Shown piece by piece: positions 36,291 through 48,032 of a DNA stretch of 64,000 nucleotides. The notes beneath the pieces are model-generated. The model ran no database searches. It was not told the DNA's origin and saw nothing but the letters and a program-made list of their open reading frames with translations. Both the position numbers and the translations under genes were made by a program. The stretch is taken from positions 8,580,501 to 8,644,500 of the forward strand of contig JASJZH010000005.1 in the NCBI GenBank assembly GCA_037178975.1, given 5' to 3'. Numbering within the stretch: the stretch's first letter is position 1; the number at the start of each line of letters is the position of its first letter. This DNA comes from Oscheius tipulae (taxonomy: Eukaryota > Nematoda > Chromadorea > Rhabditida > Rhabditidae).

Positions 36291-36345
36291 AGCTTCAAGC
36301 ATTTCGTCCATCAAATAATTTTGTCTTTTTCCGCTTTTCTTTTTA

Positions 36346-37046
36346 TTAAACAACAGGTAACATTGGAATAAAGTAGGAAATGACTTCTCGCTCATCTTCG
36401 TCCAAATCACTCTTCTCGGACACAAAAGGAACAATATCTTCGGGTGAATCAATACCAATATGAATATCGATCACGGGAGTAACAAAGTTGAGGTCTTCGC
36501 GAAGAATGAATTCTTCTTCAACATAAGAAAAATGAATGGCAGTCGATGAGTAGTAGTCAAGTGGGGGAGTCTCAGAAGTGGCGGATGTAGTACTTGTACC
36601 ACCCTGAAAGTATTCAGTGAAAAGGTTAGAACAGAACATACCCCTAGGCGATAGAGGGAAACTGCATGAAGGGCATACGAGTTCTTCGTTTCGCTCATTG
36701 AAATCCTTGAGACACTGGGTGCAGAGATGCTGGCAATTTTTTGGGGATGGGCACTGGATAAGTCTGCCAATAGTACCCTGGCAAATCTGAATGCATCTGT
36801 TTTCTCCCAATCTTTGAACTCACACAATAAGGGTAGTCAACCGGTATACGTGGCATAGGACCTACATCACGGTCCGTCTCATTGTTCCTGTTAAGCCGAA
36901 AAAAGGCGAGACAAGTGACGAAGGCGATGGAGAAAAGCACCCACAAATGAAACTCTGCCAGAAAAGAGAGAGGAATGCCCAGTGGCGGGTAGTTTGGCAC
37001 AGGAACAACAGCATCCTTCTCCTTCGTTACTGCCAAGATCAGCCAT
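36346..37046 (-). CDS. Membrane RING-like zinc-binding protein (5' end unresolved)
   Basis: The C-terminal exons encode a compact Cys/His cluster, CIQIC-x10-C-x5-CQHLCTQC-x15-CPSC, close to a RING finger (C3HC4) though C1/C2 and H/C spacing is unusual. It is followed by an acidic tail rich in Asp and Glu. Upstream (about 36,830-37,045) a separate frame encodes one membrane segment (FHLWVLFSIAFVTCLAFFRL) and a polar linker. If joined, it would be a single-pass membrane RING E3-like protein. The connecting splice (around 36,800-36,850) and the start codon are not settled; an ATG at 37,044-37,046 exists in a different frame. The stop TAA overlaps an AATAAA signal (36,342-36,347). The gene is bracketed by 54-bp inverted repeats. 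Confidence 0.6.
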
Positions 37047-37140
37047 TTCTGGGACAACGGAAAGTTTGAACTGTTTTGATCGAAAAGAGCGAAACGGTGA
37101 AGTTTCGAAGAAATGGCTTTTGGGAGGGATGAGGCGAACC

Positions 37141-37255
37141 CTGCGGACAACTGCAAAATAAAGGGAGAAATGGAGAAGAAGAGAAATCCCGTGGACAACT
37201 GCAAAATAAAGGGAGAATTTGAGAGGAAGAGAAATTCTGTGGACAATTGCAATCT
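37141..37255. repeat. 48-bp tandem repeat, 2.3 copies
   Basis: GGACAACTGCAAAATAAAGG recurs at 37,145 and 37,193, and GGACAATTGC at 37,241. The period is exactly 48 bp, a multiple of three. Confidence 0.9.
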
Positions 37256-37290
37256 TTTGCATTCCGATTCCTGTCAATTTCATCTTCCCC

Positions 37291-37343
37291 AATTTCTAGC
37301 CGTTTGAATCCGCGCCAAAAAAACCCGCGATTCTTGGTCGTTT
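37291..37343 (-). repeat. 54-bp inverted repeat, right copy
   Basis: Reverse complement of 36,237-36,290 with about two differences. The interval between the copies is 1.0 kb. Confidence 0.9.
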
Positions 37344-37836
37344 CTTGTGAACACACTATAGCTAGATACAGTAAAAAAAATTACAGATAGACACATAGAA
37401 GCCAAGTTGACAGCTGGGACTCCCCTTCTACCTCCCAATTTTTCTCTTGATTCCATGCAACTTTCCTTCTTTTCATTCAATCAGTAGACCGATTCTCTAA
37501 TTTTAGCAGATCGTCTTCATTAACAGAATCAGCTCACAAACTTCTCTCGGCCGTGATTCCAGTCCCGTTTGAACTTGACACAGCAAATGCGCCTTGCCTT
37601 ATCGGCGCGTTTTCAAACCACTGGCGCTAATTTTGTGCACAGTCGTTGATTTTTTTCTCTTGCTTTTTCTTCCCTTTTCCATGCTTTCCTTATTGTTATT
37701 TTTTTGTTAAAAAGGTCCTAAAAATGTTTGGGAGACGATGAAGAAGAGTTCCGAGCAACTGCAGTTTAATACTGCTGCGAAAAGTCTTTTTCTCGAGCTA
37801 TTTACGCATTTTTCGACTAAATTCTGTGATTTTAAG

Positions 37837-39114
37837 ATGGTTGTGGATCTGGAACAGCTGAACTTGCCCTCGACGAACGTCCAGAAAGTCGTGGACCCAT
37901 TTGTCGATCCAGGTAACCTTCTCCTGATGGACAAGGACCCAATTCAAGAGGACCTGACGTAATGTTTCGTCCCCAAAACCTTTATGATTCGAATTTTGCA
38001 GAGATAATTTGATCGAGAGAGCTCGAAACAACACGCAGCTGCTGTTCAATCGCATCTGGGAACTGGATCGCAAGCAAGTAGACTCCGCAATTCTTGCCGT
38101 CCTTCCCGATCCCACATTTAGAGTTCCTAGAAGCAAACGTGTATGTTGTATCAAGTTTTTTTGGTCTAATCCTCCACGGTTTAGCTCCCTGAGAAGAAGG
38201 AAAAGACGAAATGGGAGCAGTACGCCGAGAAGAAGGGAATCCAGAAGAGGAAGAAGGACAAGAAGGTATTCGATGAGGCCACGAAGGAATGGAAGCCGAC
38301 CTACGGCTACCGTCGTGGCAATGACGACACAAAGGACTGGCTCATTGAAATTCCTGAGGGACAAGGTATTGAGAGCGTTTCCATCGTTTTTGTACGTAAA
38401 ATTTTCAGATCCAAACAAGGACTACTTCGCCGAGCGCAAGGAAAAGAAAAAGGAGCGCGTGGCGAAGAACGAGATGCAGCGAATGAAGAATCTTGCTAAA
38501 CAGCTGAAAACCAAGGTTGGTATCTTTTGTCATTGGATAAGCGAACCAAACGCACATATCTGGCGCAGCATAGGTCTCGAGTGTGTCGAGAATTTTTTGG
38601 TGTAGATCTTTGGCAGATGTAGGTGATCTCGTAAGAAAACGTCAGATCTGCTAATTCTATAAGGTTTCTGTACGGCGCTTACTAGTCGACTGGCAGTCGA
38701 GACTCGACCCGAATCGAAATTAATGCGTTTCTCTTGAAAAGTAACACTGTCCTTTTCAGTTGAAGAGTGGACCATCACTTGATGCCAACATCGGGGTTGG
38801 AGTTGCACCAGAAGACAAATCCAAACAACAGGTAACCGTTATAAAATTTGCTGCATTCATAAAACTAACTTCAGCTCCGTTTTGCCGTGGATCGTGCCAA
38901 GGCAGCCACAGCCTCCGTCGGAAAATTCCAGAAGATGGAAAAGGGGGAGAAAGAGAACGTGAAGACGGGCAAGAAGAGAAAGTTCGAGGCGAATGAGGCT
39001 GGCGGAGCCGGCGAAAAACAACGCGGGTTGGATATTCTGAACCGGCTCAAGGCCAAGAAAGCCAAAATCATCGACGAGAAAGTGGCATCAGTCGCCGGAG
39101 CTGAAAAGAAGTAG
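37837..39114 (+). CDS. RRS1: RRS1-family ribosome biogenesis regulator
   Basis: Six exons: 37,837-37,958, 38,002-38,140, 38,185-38,365, 38,409-38,515, 38,760-38,831 and 38,875-39,114. The protein matches RRS1: RDNTQLL-like RARNNTQLLFNRIWEL, the LP-x-P motif (LPDPTFRVPR), then KTKWEQYAEKKGI, GYRRGNDDTKDWLIEIP, KERVAKNEMQRMKNLAKQ and ASVGKFQ. The C terminus is Lys-rich (GKKRKFEANE). RRS1 acts with RPF2 in the nucleolus to load the 5S RNP into pre-60S subunits. It lacks the long Gly/Lys tail of vertebrate RRS1. An in-frame ATG exists at 37,738, but family alignment favours 37,837. Intron 4 holds a degenerate tRNA-like sequence (about 38,530-38,600). Confidence 0.95.
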
Positions 39115-39149
39115 GGTTTTAATCATTTTTGCATTGCCCTTGCGTCTAT

Positions 39150-39215
39150 GCCCCTGGCCGTTTGTAGAAACCGAGGATTTGGACTTGATAGACCTGGGGT
39201 TCGATTCCAGGTCAT
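39150..39215 (+). repeat. tRNA-like sequence
   Basis: GGCCGTTTGTAGAAACCGAG then GGGGTTCGATTCCAGG, a strong B-box. The A-box is weak. Confidence 0.45.
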
Positions 39216-39304
39216 ATACCGTAAAAGCTCTAATATAAACACTTCTTTACGTTAAAAAAAATACGTATCCGCGTTTTTCGCGGTCAAGATGAATTTTTCT
39301 GATC

Positions 39305-39364
39305 TTCTGATGCTCTGCACAGTTGTAACCCGTCATCAGCCTTACAACTTTGCGGAACATCGGA
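39305..39364. repeat. Dispersed hairpin repeat, copy 6
   Basis: GATGCTCTGCACAGTTGTAA, loop, then TTACAACTTTGCGGAACATC. Confidence 0.75.
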
Positions 39365-41029
39365 AAAACAGGAAAAAACATCTTGATAGCGAAAAACACG
39401 AATACGTAATTGGGTATTTCTTATGTAAGGGATATTAGAAAAAGTACGCTATTTTGAAAAGCACCGTTTTGTAGAGCTTTTTGTGCTGACCTTTTTGGGT
39501 CTATTGGCTATCGAGCTGTCTAACGGTGGTGATTATTGCCTCACAAAGTTACAGTCATTCAAAATTGTAGCGCCAAAGCTAGTACACTGCTAAGAGCCTC
39601 CATCTTGAACCACGATCCCCGTAAATTACATACTTTTCAATAAGTGATTTTGAGAAGAAAGACATGGGTGAGGCTACCCAGCCGGGAAGTTGACAAGCTT
39701 ACAATATCGTTAGTCCAACAGGACGATAGCCGACCTTGTTCACTTGCAAAATATGATTCAGGGAGAAGAAGGAGCGTGTGGGAAAGCCAAAGCAGATTCG
39801 TCAGAAGAGCCAAATCCATCGTCAGACCTGGTTCAAGAACAAGAAGGCCGACAAGAAAAGAAATCCTGGCAACTCGCGCAAGAGCAAGAAGTAGTTTGTT
39901 TTATTCATATAAAATTGTTCCTGTTTTCTGCTAAAAACTGTTGTTGCTGTTGTTGACCATAAACTCTGTTATCTCCCTCTACGTCTAAAATAATACGGGA
40001 TTTGAATAAGACTGGCCAGCTGCGGCGGACAAATATCGATCGAAGCTCTAGCTAGCCCCCTGAGGCTATTTCTTCTCGGACCCCCGTACCATCCCTGGTT
40101 TCAATGCCGATTTTGAGGAACTGTTTGCACAGGAGACGAGATTTTTCTGGGTCTGTATAGTGGGGGAATATAGCCGAAACATTAGTTTTCACTAATCAGA
40201 AGCTTTTTTCGAATTGTAGCTGAAACAGTTTGACGGGAACTTTTGGGAGAGTGTTCAAGGTTGATTGTACCTTTTTATTTCGAACCCTGTCCGCATTTTT
40301 GAGAGAAAAATGTTGCTGAGAAAGACCCGTTTCTCGTTTCGTTGGACAGCTGTTGTTGATAGTTTCGAATTGACTCCCGTCTTTGTTGATCTCACTTGTA
40401 CAACGCCATCTCTCGTGGGGTTTTCTTTCCTTATTGACAAGAATTCTGAGGTGTTTTTGCGGGATTTTTTTTTAGTTAAAACATGATTTCGAGCAAGAGT
40501 TATGCAAAAAAAGTCCTTCTCCGGGTATCCAAAGAAGCGTGTTTTTCACAACTTTCATGATGTTTCCTTTCAAATCGATCTGTCTGGGCTTGTTTATCGC
40601 TGTAACATATTCATATATTTACCGGAAACCGAGGTTTCTGTGGAAAAAAATAGGGCCCTCCATAAAGTCGTTAAGAGCTCTAATGCCGAGAGAGACTTTT
40701 CTTCACGAATATGAGAAGAGAAAAGTTTATCACTAGGTTTGAGGAGGGAAAAAACCTTGCTTTTGTGTCAGAGGTACTAAGCTGTCTCGGCTTCAAGCAA
40801 TCAACCAACAAAATTGTCTACCAGACAATTCAGAAAGACCATACTTCACATATTTTGAGACAGGATACTATTTTAGAGAAGCTGGGTGGCGACAACTCGA
40901 TTTTCTTGGTCCTCCAGAAGCAGACATGCTCCGTAGGTCCGGAAAATCCCCGGCCGGGCCGAAACCTTTTTCAGCGCTCACGGTGTGCAACAGAAATCAG
41001 CCATAGAGGGTCAATGTTACAATTTAGCT

Positions 41030-41095
41030 TCGCAATGTTTTGCAAAGTTGTAGAGCCGAAAGAAATTCTACAACTTTGTAGAGCATTGCAAAATG
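41030..41095. repeat. Dispersed hairpin repeat, copy 7
   Basis: AATGTTTTGCAAAGTTGTAG, loop, then CTACAACTTTGTAGAGCATT; one of the best preserved stems. Confidence 0.8.
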
Positions 41096-42393
41096 AAAAA
41101 ATGCAATCGTGACTCCGAACTGGCTGATTTCTGTTGCGCTACCTGAGCGCTGAATATGGTTCGGCCCGAATCTCAGGGCGCTGGAAATCGGCCGAGCCTA
41201 AGGTTCATGTCGGCCCAGAAGGATTTTCCTTAACCGAATTGTAAAAAGAGATCATTTTCAGCAAAGCTTTTGGCACATAGTCTCTCCCCTGCGATCTAGA
41301 CAGGGTTTTCCTGAGAAAACAGCGGTCTCTCCTCCCAAGAAATAACTCTTTCACTTGGATGTTTGGTCAGTAATCCATAGACAAAGTCGGGTAATTCAAT
41401 CTCACCCTAACAATTTACTTTTTCCGCGACTCTGTCTCGTCTGCCTTTTATTCTGTCCGGGACGGGTCTCTGTCCTAATAACCATCAGCCTCGTTTACTT
41501 TTCCCACCTAGCCTGTCTCTCTCCCCTCCCCCAGTCTTATCTTCTTTCAGTAGTCCCGCCCGTGCTATCAATCGGCTTATCTCCTTCTAGGCGCCACATT
41601 TTTTCGGTTTTTGTCTAGACGAAGGTAAAGTAGAAAGGTCTCATTGCTCTTTCTGTTTTTTTCCTCGTATTTACGCCATTATTAACCGGGATTCATTCAA
41701 CTGAGTGCCTGTCACATCCGTTCATATGACTGTTTATTCACTTGGCAGCGGTGTGCCCACAGCCGACACCATCAAAACAGTCCGTGTGTGTGACACTTTG
41801 CAGAATAGTCTCTCTCTGTGTCTGTGTCTCTCTGTATCTATGTCTCTCCATTGAATACCCTGGCATAATTGCGCGACACCCTTACTACATAGCGCACTCT
41901 GTAAGAGGCCCGAGCAAAAGCAGTCAGGTACAATCTTCACGCATGAGAGATTTTTTTCCATCCGTCCATCTTTTGCTAGTTACTATTACAATAACTTGGT
42001 CATAAGCAGTATTTTTGGCCAAAGTCGTTCTCTCTGCCTCTCTGTCTTTTCTTCTACATGTCTTTCACGTCAGTGTACCTATCTCTACGTCTCTTCATTT
42101 CTGCCTTTCTTTTCCTATGGCATTTTGACTCTCTCTTTCTCTCCTACTCGATCAGTCAATTTGTTCGTCGGATCAGACCCCCACCCCTCATAAAGTGTAC
42201 TATTTGTCCCAGACGGGAATACATTGCGTGACTGGGCACCTTAACTCATTTTCGGTCTCTCTTTGAGAGTCAATGGCCCGTCTAGCTCATAAACATCGCC
42301 CCGCACAAACCATTCGTTTCGAAATCGTCTCCATCGATCGTCTCTCTTGTTTGTCTCGACACTTCCGATTGGCATTTCCCCCCTTGGTTTCAG

Positions 42394-45300
42394 ATGCCGG
42401 ACGGAGTCTCATTCTTCAATCCGTCCCCTCACGAGTCTCCTCAGAACTCGCCTCCAACTCGTCCACAGCATTCGATGGATCCGCTGGAACAGCTTCGGAA
42501 CTGTACCATCAGTGAGTCCTATAGTTCTGTAGCAGCAGACCGACTCTTGGTATTCTGTCTTTTCAGGCGATACCCGATTGGCTAATATGGGTGAGGGCGA
42601 TATTGTGTAGTGGTTGTGAAATTTGTCATGTTCCTATTAGCATTTTTGGCACCAAGACATCATTTATGACCTTTTCGATGTTCTACAAAGATAAAGTGGT
42701 ACAACTTTGCAGAACATCGAAAAGTTGAAAAATGTGTTCCTGGAACCGAAACCTCGCAAAATAAATCACGTTCCGGACGCGTCAAGGCTTCTTGGACTTA
42801 AGATCTCATTATTGAGCTTTCCTATGTTTTGCAAAGTTGAATCCCTGATTCCATTTATCTACAACTTTGCAGAACATCAAAAAATTCAAAATGTCGTCTT
42901 GATGGCGAAATCACCTTGTATACAAATGCGTACTCTTGTCGCATGCTTATAGTGGAACACCTAAAAATTGTGTTTCAAGTTTCCACATTCCGAAAGTCGG
43001 AGGCTGCATACCAACTCTTGCTTATAGGCCTCGACACGCAGCAAAATCCGAAAATTCAGTTGAGTGACGAAACATGTGGATAGGAGTTGGGGGCGCTGCT
43101 TTCAACGCGTACAACCAGGGGACTGACTAGGCTACAGCTGTTTGCTGCTCACCACCATGTCGATACGCTGCGGAATACATAACAGTAGCTGCGTATCGAA
43201 GCCGATAGACAAGAGTTGGTGCACACACTTCTAATTGCGACAGCTCCACAGTTATGATGTCCATTTCTACGAATTGTTGTGACAGTTTTTGACTCGAGCG
43301 CAAACAAAATTTGTTGATGTTGACAGTAGGCCCTCATCTCTGATCACTGTCAAATGACTTCGTCTTCAGAGTCGGTCGACAGTGAGGTCTTCCAAGTCGG
43401 CCCCTTCCAGCACGGCTACGCGGTCGGCAGCTATTCCGCCGACCATCATGTCGGCAATCCGTTCGAGATCTCCACGACCCCGATCGAGGTGAACGAAAGC
43501 CGGAAGCATCGGGCTCTGGAGATTAACAACAGGTGAGGAGGCCCTAAATTGTAGTCGTAGCCGTGTTTTCCCCTCCGGCTTAGCGTGTCTCTAATCACAA
43601 TTCGGCTTCTTCATTCCCGACTATGACCTCCCTGCCACAGCTACTCTTCTATTCCATGTGGATAGAACCACCTTGCCGCCCAGTACTCATCAATTCAGAG
43701 CTCGTCTGGAGAGTCAGAATGATCAGTGTCTCTCGCCGATGTCCGAGGAATCCGTGCCCCGGTGCAAGAGTCCGCAGACTGTGGAGATGCACACCTTCAG
43801 GTAGTTTTTCTTATTTGACTGGGTATGACAGAGTTCAGGGATGCTGTGGATGTCAACTATCAGCGAATGGCCATCACGGGAGAGGAACTCAGTGGGGTGA
43901 GTCGGTGTCAGTCTCTTGAACAAGACCGTTTCACAAGAGGGAACATAAAAGTTTATGGGCGCTCCCAATCGACTGATTTACAAGCATTGATGGGGAAGAT
44001 TGGGACGGTTCCCGACCAGACGGAGATACAGAGAGACAGAGAAACCGAAAGAGAGAGACAGATAAGCAGACAGAAAGACAAAGAGACAGAGACACAGAAA
44101 GAGATAGAGAGATAGAGACAGAGAGACGAAGAGGCTAAGAGACAGAGAGATACTGAGAGAATCGTTACGCAGCTGTTTTCTAATCTAGCGGAAAGCCCCT
44201 GGTTAAGAGTTGGTGCGCAAAATCCGGATGACAACACTCACCACCTACCACTGATTAAAAGGAATGAGTCAGATTTCAGGTGCCTCTGGAAGACCTGCAA
44301 TCGGCAGCCAGGCACATTATCGAAGCCTTGAAGTTGAGATGCGAGTATATGAACAGAATTGGGAACTTTTTCCCCAAGACGACGGAACTATTCCTCTCGG
44401 GCGATTATCCGACCAATCTGCCAAAATATCGGCGAAAGAATACCGAAATGAGTGAGTTCCAAGAGATTCTTTCTGCTTTGCTTTAAGCGCCGACTTTGTG
44501 TTTTCTCTCTATCTCTCTTCAGACAGACAAATCAGTAGGTTCTTCTCGGTCACGTACACACAGTTTGAGAGATCAGTGCCTCTTTCCGCGCACCTTCTAC
44601 TCCTGTCCTCTATTTTCACAGAGAGTCTCGTGTTCGTTCAGATCTGCCTCCTCCGCGAAGGGATTCCTCTTTCTTTGGAATCGGTAAAGACGAGTGACTA
44701 ATTGCCCTTTGCAATGGGTGTGCAACACTACCGTGATCCAGCGCACCAACTCTGAATCAAGGGGCGTCGATACGCTGGTAGTCTCAAAAACACTGAATTT
44801 GCTCTATGGGGCTTGCTTTTCTTTTTCTCTCGCCCATACCATCTTACCGAGAGACCATATGAACTGCCAAGACAGTACGGATGGGAAGAATAAGGCCAGT
44901 GGAGGCTGTTGTTTGGTTGCGTATCGATGCTCATATCTGTAAGAGTTGGTGCGCACTGGGAAACTGAACTTTTGTACATCCCCGATATTCCGTAACTATA
45001 TAATTCTTTCAACCGTTTGCTCTTCTTTTGCTCTAACAGCGCGTCGTTACCCCCCTTAAGGAGAAGCATGTCTCTAACTCGTCTTCCCGCCTTCACAAGC
45101 CGCACCAGCATGTCCAATTTTCTACTTCCGGTACAAAACAAATCTTCTTTAGGCGCCAACACCTCCTTTAACCCGCCCGAGCCTCCGGCTGACCATTGGG
45201 AGCTCGAACAAGAGCTGCCCAAGTATGAAACGAAGTACACTCTGAAGAGGAACCATGGAATTGTTTGTCCGCTAGGAAAATCTGGAAAAATGAACTTTTT

Positions 45301-47732
45301 CAGGTCGAAATCTGCAACGAGGACGGCAAGGTCGATCCCAAATTTGAAAAGTACTACATGAAGAAGGAAAAGTTCCTCTCTGACACGGAAAAACTGACAC
45401 AGATGATCGTCGACGGTCCGCTGAAGTCGTTCTGCTTCCGTCGACTGAGCTACCTGCAGAACAAGTTCCAGCTGCATGTCCTGTTGAACGAGCTTAGAGA
45501 GCTACATGAGCAGAAAGCCGTCTCTCACAGGGACTTTTATAATATCCGTAAGGTAAGAGCATACAGTAAACTCTTTAATAAGTCGCCGAACTTAATATCT
45601 AGAAAGCGTTTTACAGCTTTGCGATGCTCAGCAAAGCTATAGAGCAGATCAAGGACTACAACTTCCCAAAACATCGGAAAGCTCGAAATTCATGTCTTGA
45701 TAATGTAAAATGCTTCCAAACAGGCGCAAGGTTATGTATAGTGCTAGGCTGTTCTCGCCCGTACCGCCTTATTAACTCGTATTTCGACCTGCCGAGATTG
45801 TACGGAGGGGAAGTGTCAGGACATTGTGCGTTAAAAAAAAATAGATGCTTTTTCGGCTCCAAGACAGCATTTCTGCGATTTCTGATGTTCTGCAAAGTTG
45901 TAGCTCTTGATTTACGCTACAACATTATAGAGCCTCAGTAAGCTCAAAAATTGACGTCTTGACCCCGAAAATTCCGTACTTCTAGCAAGGGGCTGGCTTC
46001 AAGTTTTGCAGTATGGACGGTTATCAAAGTCTCGTTCAGGTAGACACTCACATCCACGCTGCCTCTTCAATGAATCAGAAGCATCTCCTCCGTTTCATAA
46101 AGAAGAAGATGAAGACGGAGGCCGAGACCGAGGTCCTGAAGGACCGGGACGGTAACGCCCTAACCATGAAGGAAGTCTTCAAGAAGATGAAGATCTCAGC
46201 CTATGATCTGAGTGTTGACATGCTCGACGTACACGCTGACCGCAACACATTTCACAGATTTGACAAGTTCAATACCAAGTACAACCCGTTAGGAGAGTCT
46301 GACCTTCGTGAGATCTTCATCAAAACCGACAACTTTGTCGGAGGGAAGTATTTTGCCGAACTGCTCCGAGAGGTCATTTTCGACCTGGAGGACTCCAAAT
46401 ACCAACATGCCGAGCCACGTCTCTCGATCTACGGCAGGAGCCGGGACGAATGGGACAAGCTGGCCAAATGGGCTCTGAGTCACGATGTCTGGAGTCAGAA
46501 CGTCCGCTGGCTCATCCAGATTCCTCGTCTCTAGTGAGTTTCCCAGAGTGACAGTGGCAGTGGCAGTGGTAGTGACAGTCAAGAAACTGGAACGTCCTTT
46601 TCAGTGACATCTACCGTATCAAGGGAGGCATCAAGAACTTTGACGAAATCCTGGACAACATTTTCATGCCACTCTTCGAGGTCACCAATGATCCCTCTTC
46701 GCATCCCGATCTTCATCGCTTCCTCAGCCAGGTCTCTGGGATCGATTCCGTGGACGACGAGTCGAAGCACGAGTTTGTTCACGTTTGTTCATGTTCTAAA
46801 ACTCTGTCATATGTCTCTTTCAGTTCGATCGCTCGACCCCTGCCCCCGATGAGTACAAAGATGTCGAGAACCCTCCCTACAATTACTATCTCTTCTACAT
46901 GTATGCCAACATCTGTGTACTGAATGCTTTCAGAAGGTTCGTTCTTTTGTGGGTCTGTAAGAGTACAAATTTTCAGAGACCGTGGACTGCACACCTTCTC
47001 TCTTCGCCCTCACTGTGGAGAGGCCGGTCACGTCAATCATCTTCTCACTGGGTATGTCTGTTTTTGAGAGAGACAGAGATGAAATCCTGTTGCTTATGAC
47101 CAAGCAATTGAAACACAAACTCTTAAAGTGCCTCCGAATTTTACCGGGCCCACTACAGATCAGCTCGGCTAACTATGCTTCTTCAGATTCCTGACCAGTG
47201 AGAGCATCGCCCACGGAATCCTGCTGCGCAAGGTCCCTGTTCTTCAGTACCTCTTCTACCTGACCCAAATGGGCATTGCCATGTCCCCACTGTCCAACAA
47301 CTCCCTCTTCATCAGCTACCAGCGCAATCCACTCCCGGAATACCTTCAGAAGGGACTCAATGTGTCGCTCTCGACCGACGATCCCCTTCAATTCCACTAC
47401 ACCAAGGAAGCCCTGATGGAAGAATACAGTATCGCAGCCCAGGTCTGGAAGCTGAGCTCCTGCGACATGTGCGAGCTGGCCAGGAATAGTGTTCTCCAGA
47501 GTGGTTTCGAGGACAAGGTCAAGATTCACTGGCTTGGACCAAACTACAAGGAGGAGGGAGTCCTGGGCAATGACCCGCTGAGAACCAATGTCCCGGATAC
47601 TCGAATCTCTTTCCGTCACGAGGCTTTAGTTGTCAGTTAATCTTACTCTCAAAAAATTTATTGTAATTTCAGGACGAGCTAATGAACTTGTTCCGAGCCA
47701 AGCACATCACCGAGTTGAAGAACAACGTCTAA
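42394..47732 (+). CDS. ampd-1: AMP deaminase
   Basis: A multi-exon gene converting AMP to IMP and ammonia. Main exons: 42,394-42,511, 42,567-42,590, 43,370-43,532, 43,699-43,800, 43,839-43,896, 44,280-44,451, 45,040-45,262, 45,304-45,552, 46,040-46,533, 46,605-46,792, 46,824-46,936, 46,977-47,051, 47,187-47,631 and 47,673-47,732. Catalytic signatures are intact: VDTHIHAA (zinc His pair), [42 protein letters not shown] and [15 protein letters not shown]. The N terminus is a low-conservation Pro/Ser region, as usual for the family. A small exon between 44,451 and 45,040 is uncertain. The TTTCAG immediately before the ATG suggests trans-splicing. Introns host foldback and hairpin repeats. Confidence 0.98.
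42676..42727. repeat. Dispersed hairpin repeat, copy 8
   Basis: CGATGTTCTACAAAGATAAA, short loop, then GTACAACTTTGCAGAACATC; intron 2 of AMP deaminase. Confidence 0.7.
42820..42882. repeat. Dispersed hairpin repeat, copy 9
   Basis: CTATGTTTTGCAAAGTTGAA, loop, then CTACAACTTTGCAGAACATC, about 100 bp from copy 8. Confidence 0.75.
43008..43225. repeat. Long foldback element, ~218 bp
   Basis: GCATACCAACTCTTGCTTAT at the left and ATAGACAAGAGTTGGTGCAC at the right. Inner CGACACGCAGC / GCTGCGTATCG also pair. Intron 2 of AMP deaminase. Confidence 0.75.
44010..44162. repeat. (AGAGACAG)n tract
   Basis: A purine-rich tract in an AMP deaminase intron, followed at 44,205 by a half foldback terminus GTTAAGAGTTGGTGCGCA. 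Confidence 0.85.
44739..44957. repeat. Long foldback element, ~219 bp
   Basis: AGCGCACCAACTCTGAATCA at the left pairs with TGTAAGAGTTGGTGCGCACT at the right. CGTCGATACGC / GCGTATCGATG form a second inner pairing. AMP deaminase intron. Confidence 0.8.
45610..45682. repeat. Dispersed hairpin repeat, copy 10
   Basis: TGCGATGCTCAGCAAAGCTA, loop with GAGCAGATCAAGG, then CTACAACTTCCCAAAACATC; AMP deaminase intron before the catalytic exon. Confidence 0.7.
45884..45936. repeat. Dispersed hairpin repeat, copy 11
   Basis: TGATGTTCTGCAAAGTTGTAG with a decayed right arm (CTACAACATTATAGAGCC), in the same intron as copy 10. Confidence 0.65.
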
Positions 47733-47780
47733 GAAAACGTGTCGATCAATGTTACGGAAACCAGTGTGTCAGAGTTTATG

Positions 47781-47786
47781 AATAAA
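47781..47786 (+). terminator. AATAAA polyadenylation signal of AMP deaminase
   Basis: Canonical signal about 50 bp after the stop codon. Confidence 0.75.
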
Positions 47787-48032
47787 ATTCGGGGTTTACC
47801 TGGACAGTGACAGTGACTTACTGCTGTAAACTTCAAAGGGAGATGTCTTGAAACTGTAGCTCCCCCAAGGCGTGCTCCCAGCTTCTAATTGTAATCCCTA
47901 ATTAGAGATCATTACTATAAAACTTATCCAACTTTCTAGAAGAAACAAGCTGTAGCAATTAATCTCTCGACTTACCAACCCAATTCGGAGGGAACTTGCC
48001 CTAGTCAGTTCTAGCCACTCGGACGTCGCCAG

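Larger units (their letters stand above)
33964..36345. other. 2.4-kb region upstream of the lin-32-like gene
   Basis: No confident gene. It is the likely regulatory region of the minus-strand bHLH gene. A short plus-strand open stretch (35,118-35,290) follows a plausible CTCAG acceptor and could be an exon, listed separately. No repeat family was seen. Confidence 0.5.
39115..42393. other. 3.3-kb intergenic region
   Basis: No gene is recognised; open frames here are short and unconserved in appearance. It holds a tRNA-like B-box (GGGGTTCGATTCC, about 39,195) and hairpin-repeat copies at 39,305 and 41,030. It should include the promoter of the AMP deaminase gene. Confidence 0.6.

Noticed and set aside
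37738-37836. Upstream in-frame ATG of the RRS1 gene as the true start
   Set aside because: The extra 33 residues do not resemble RRS1 proteins, whose conserved region begins soon after the ATG at 37,837.
40500-41112. Adjacent plus-strand frames at 40.5-41.1 kb
   Set aside because: End within a hairpin-repeat copy and show no recognisable protein; judged non-coding.
44728-45477. 249-codon minus-strand frame
   Set aside because: Covers AMP deaminase exons and an intron with a foldback element on the other strand; no family match.
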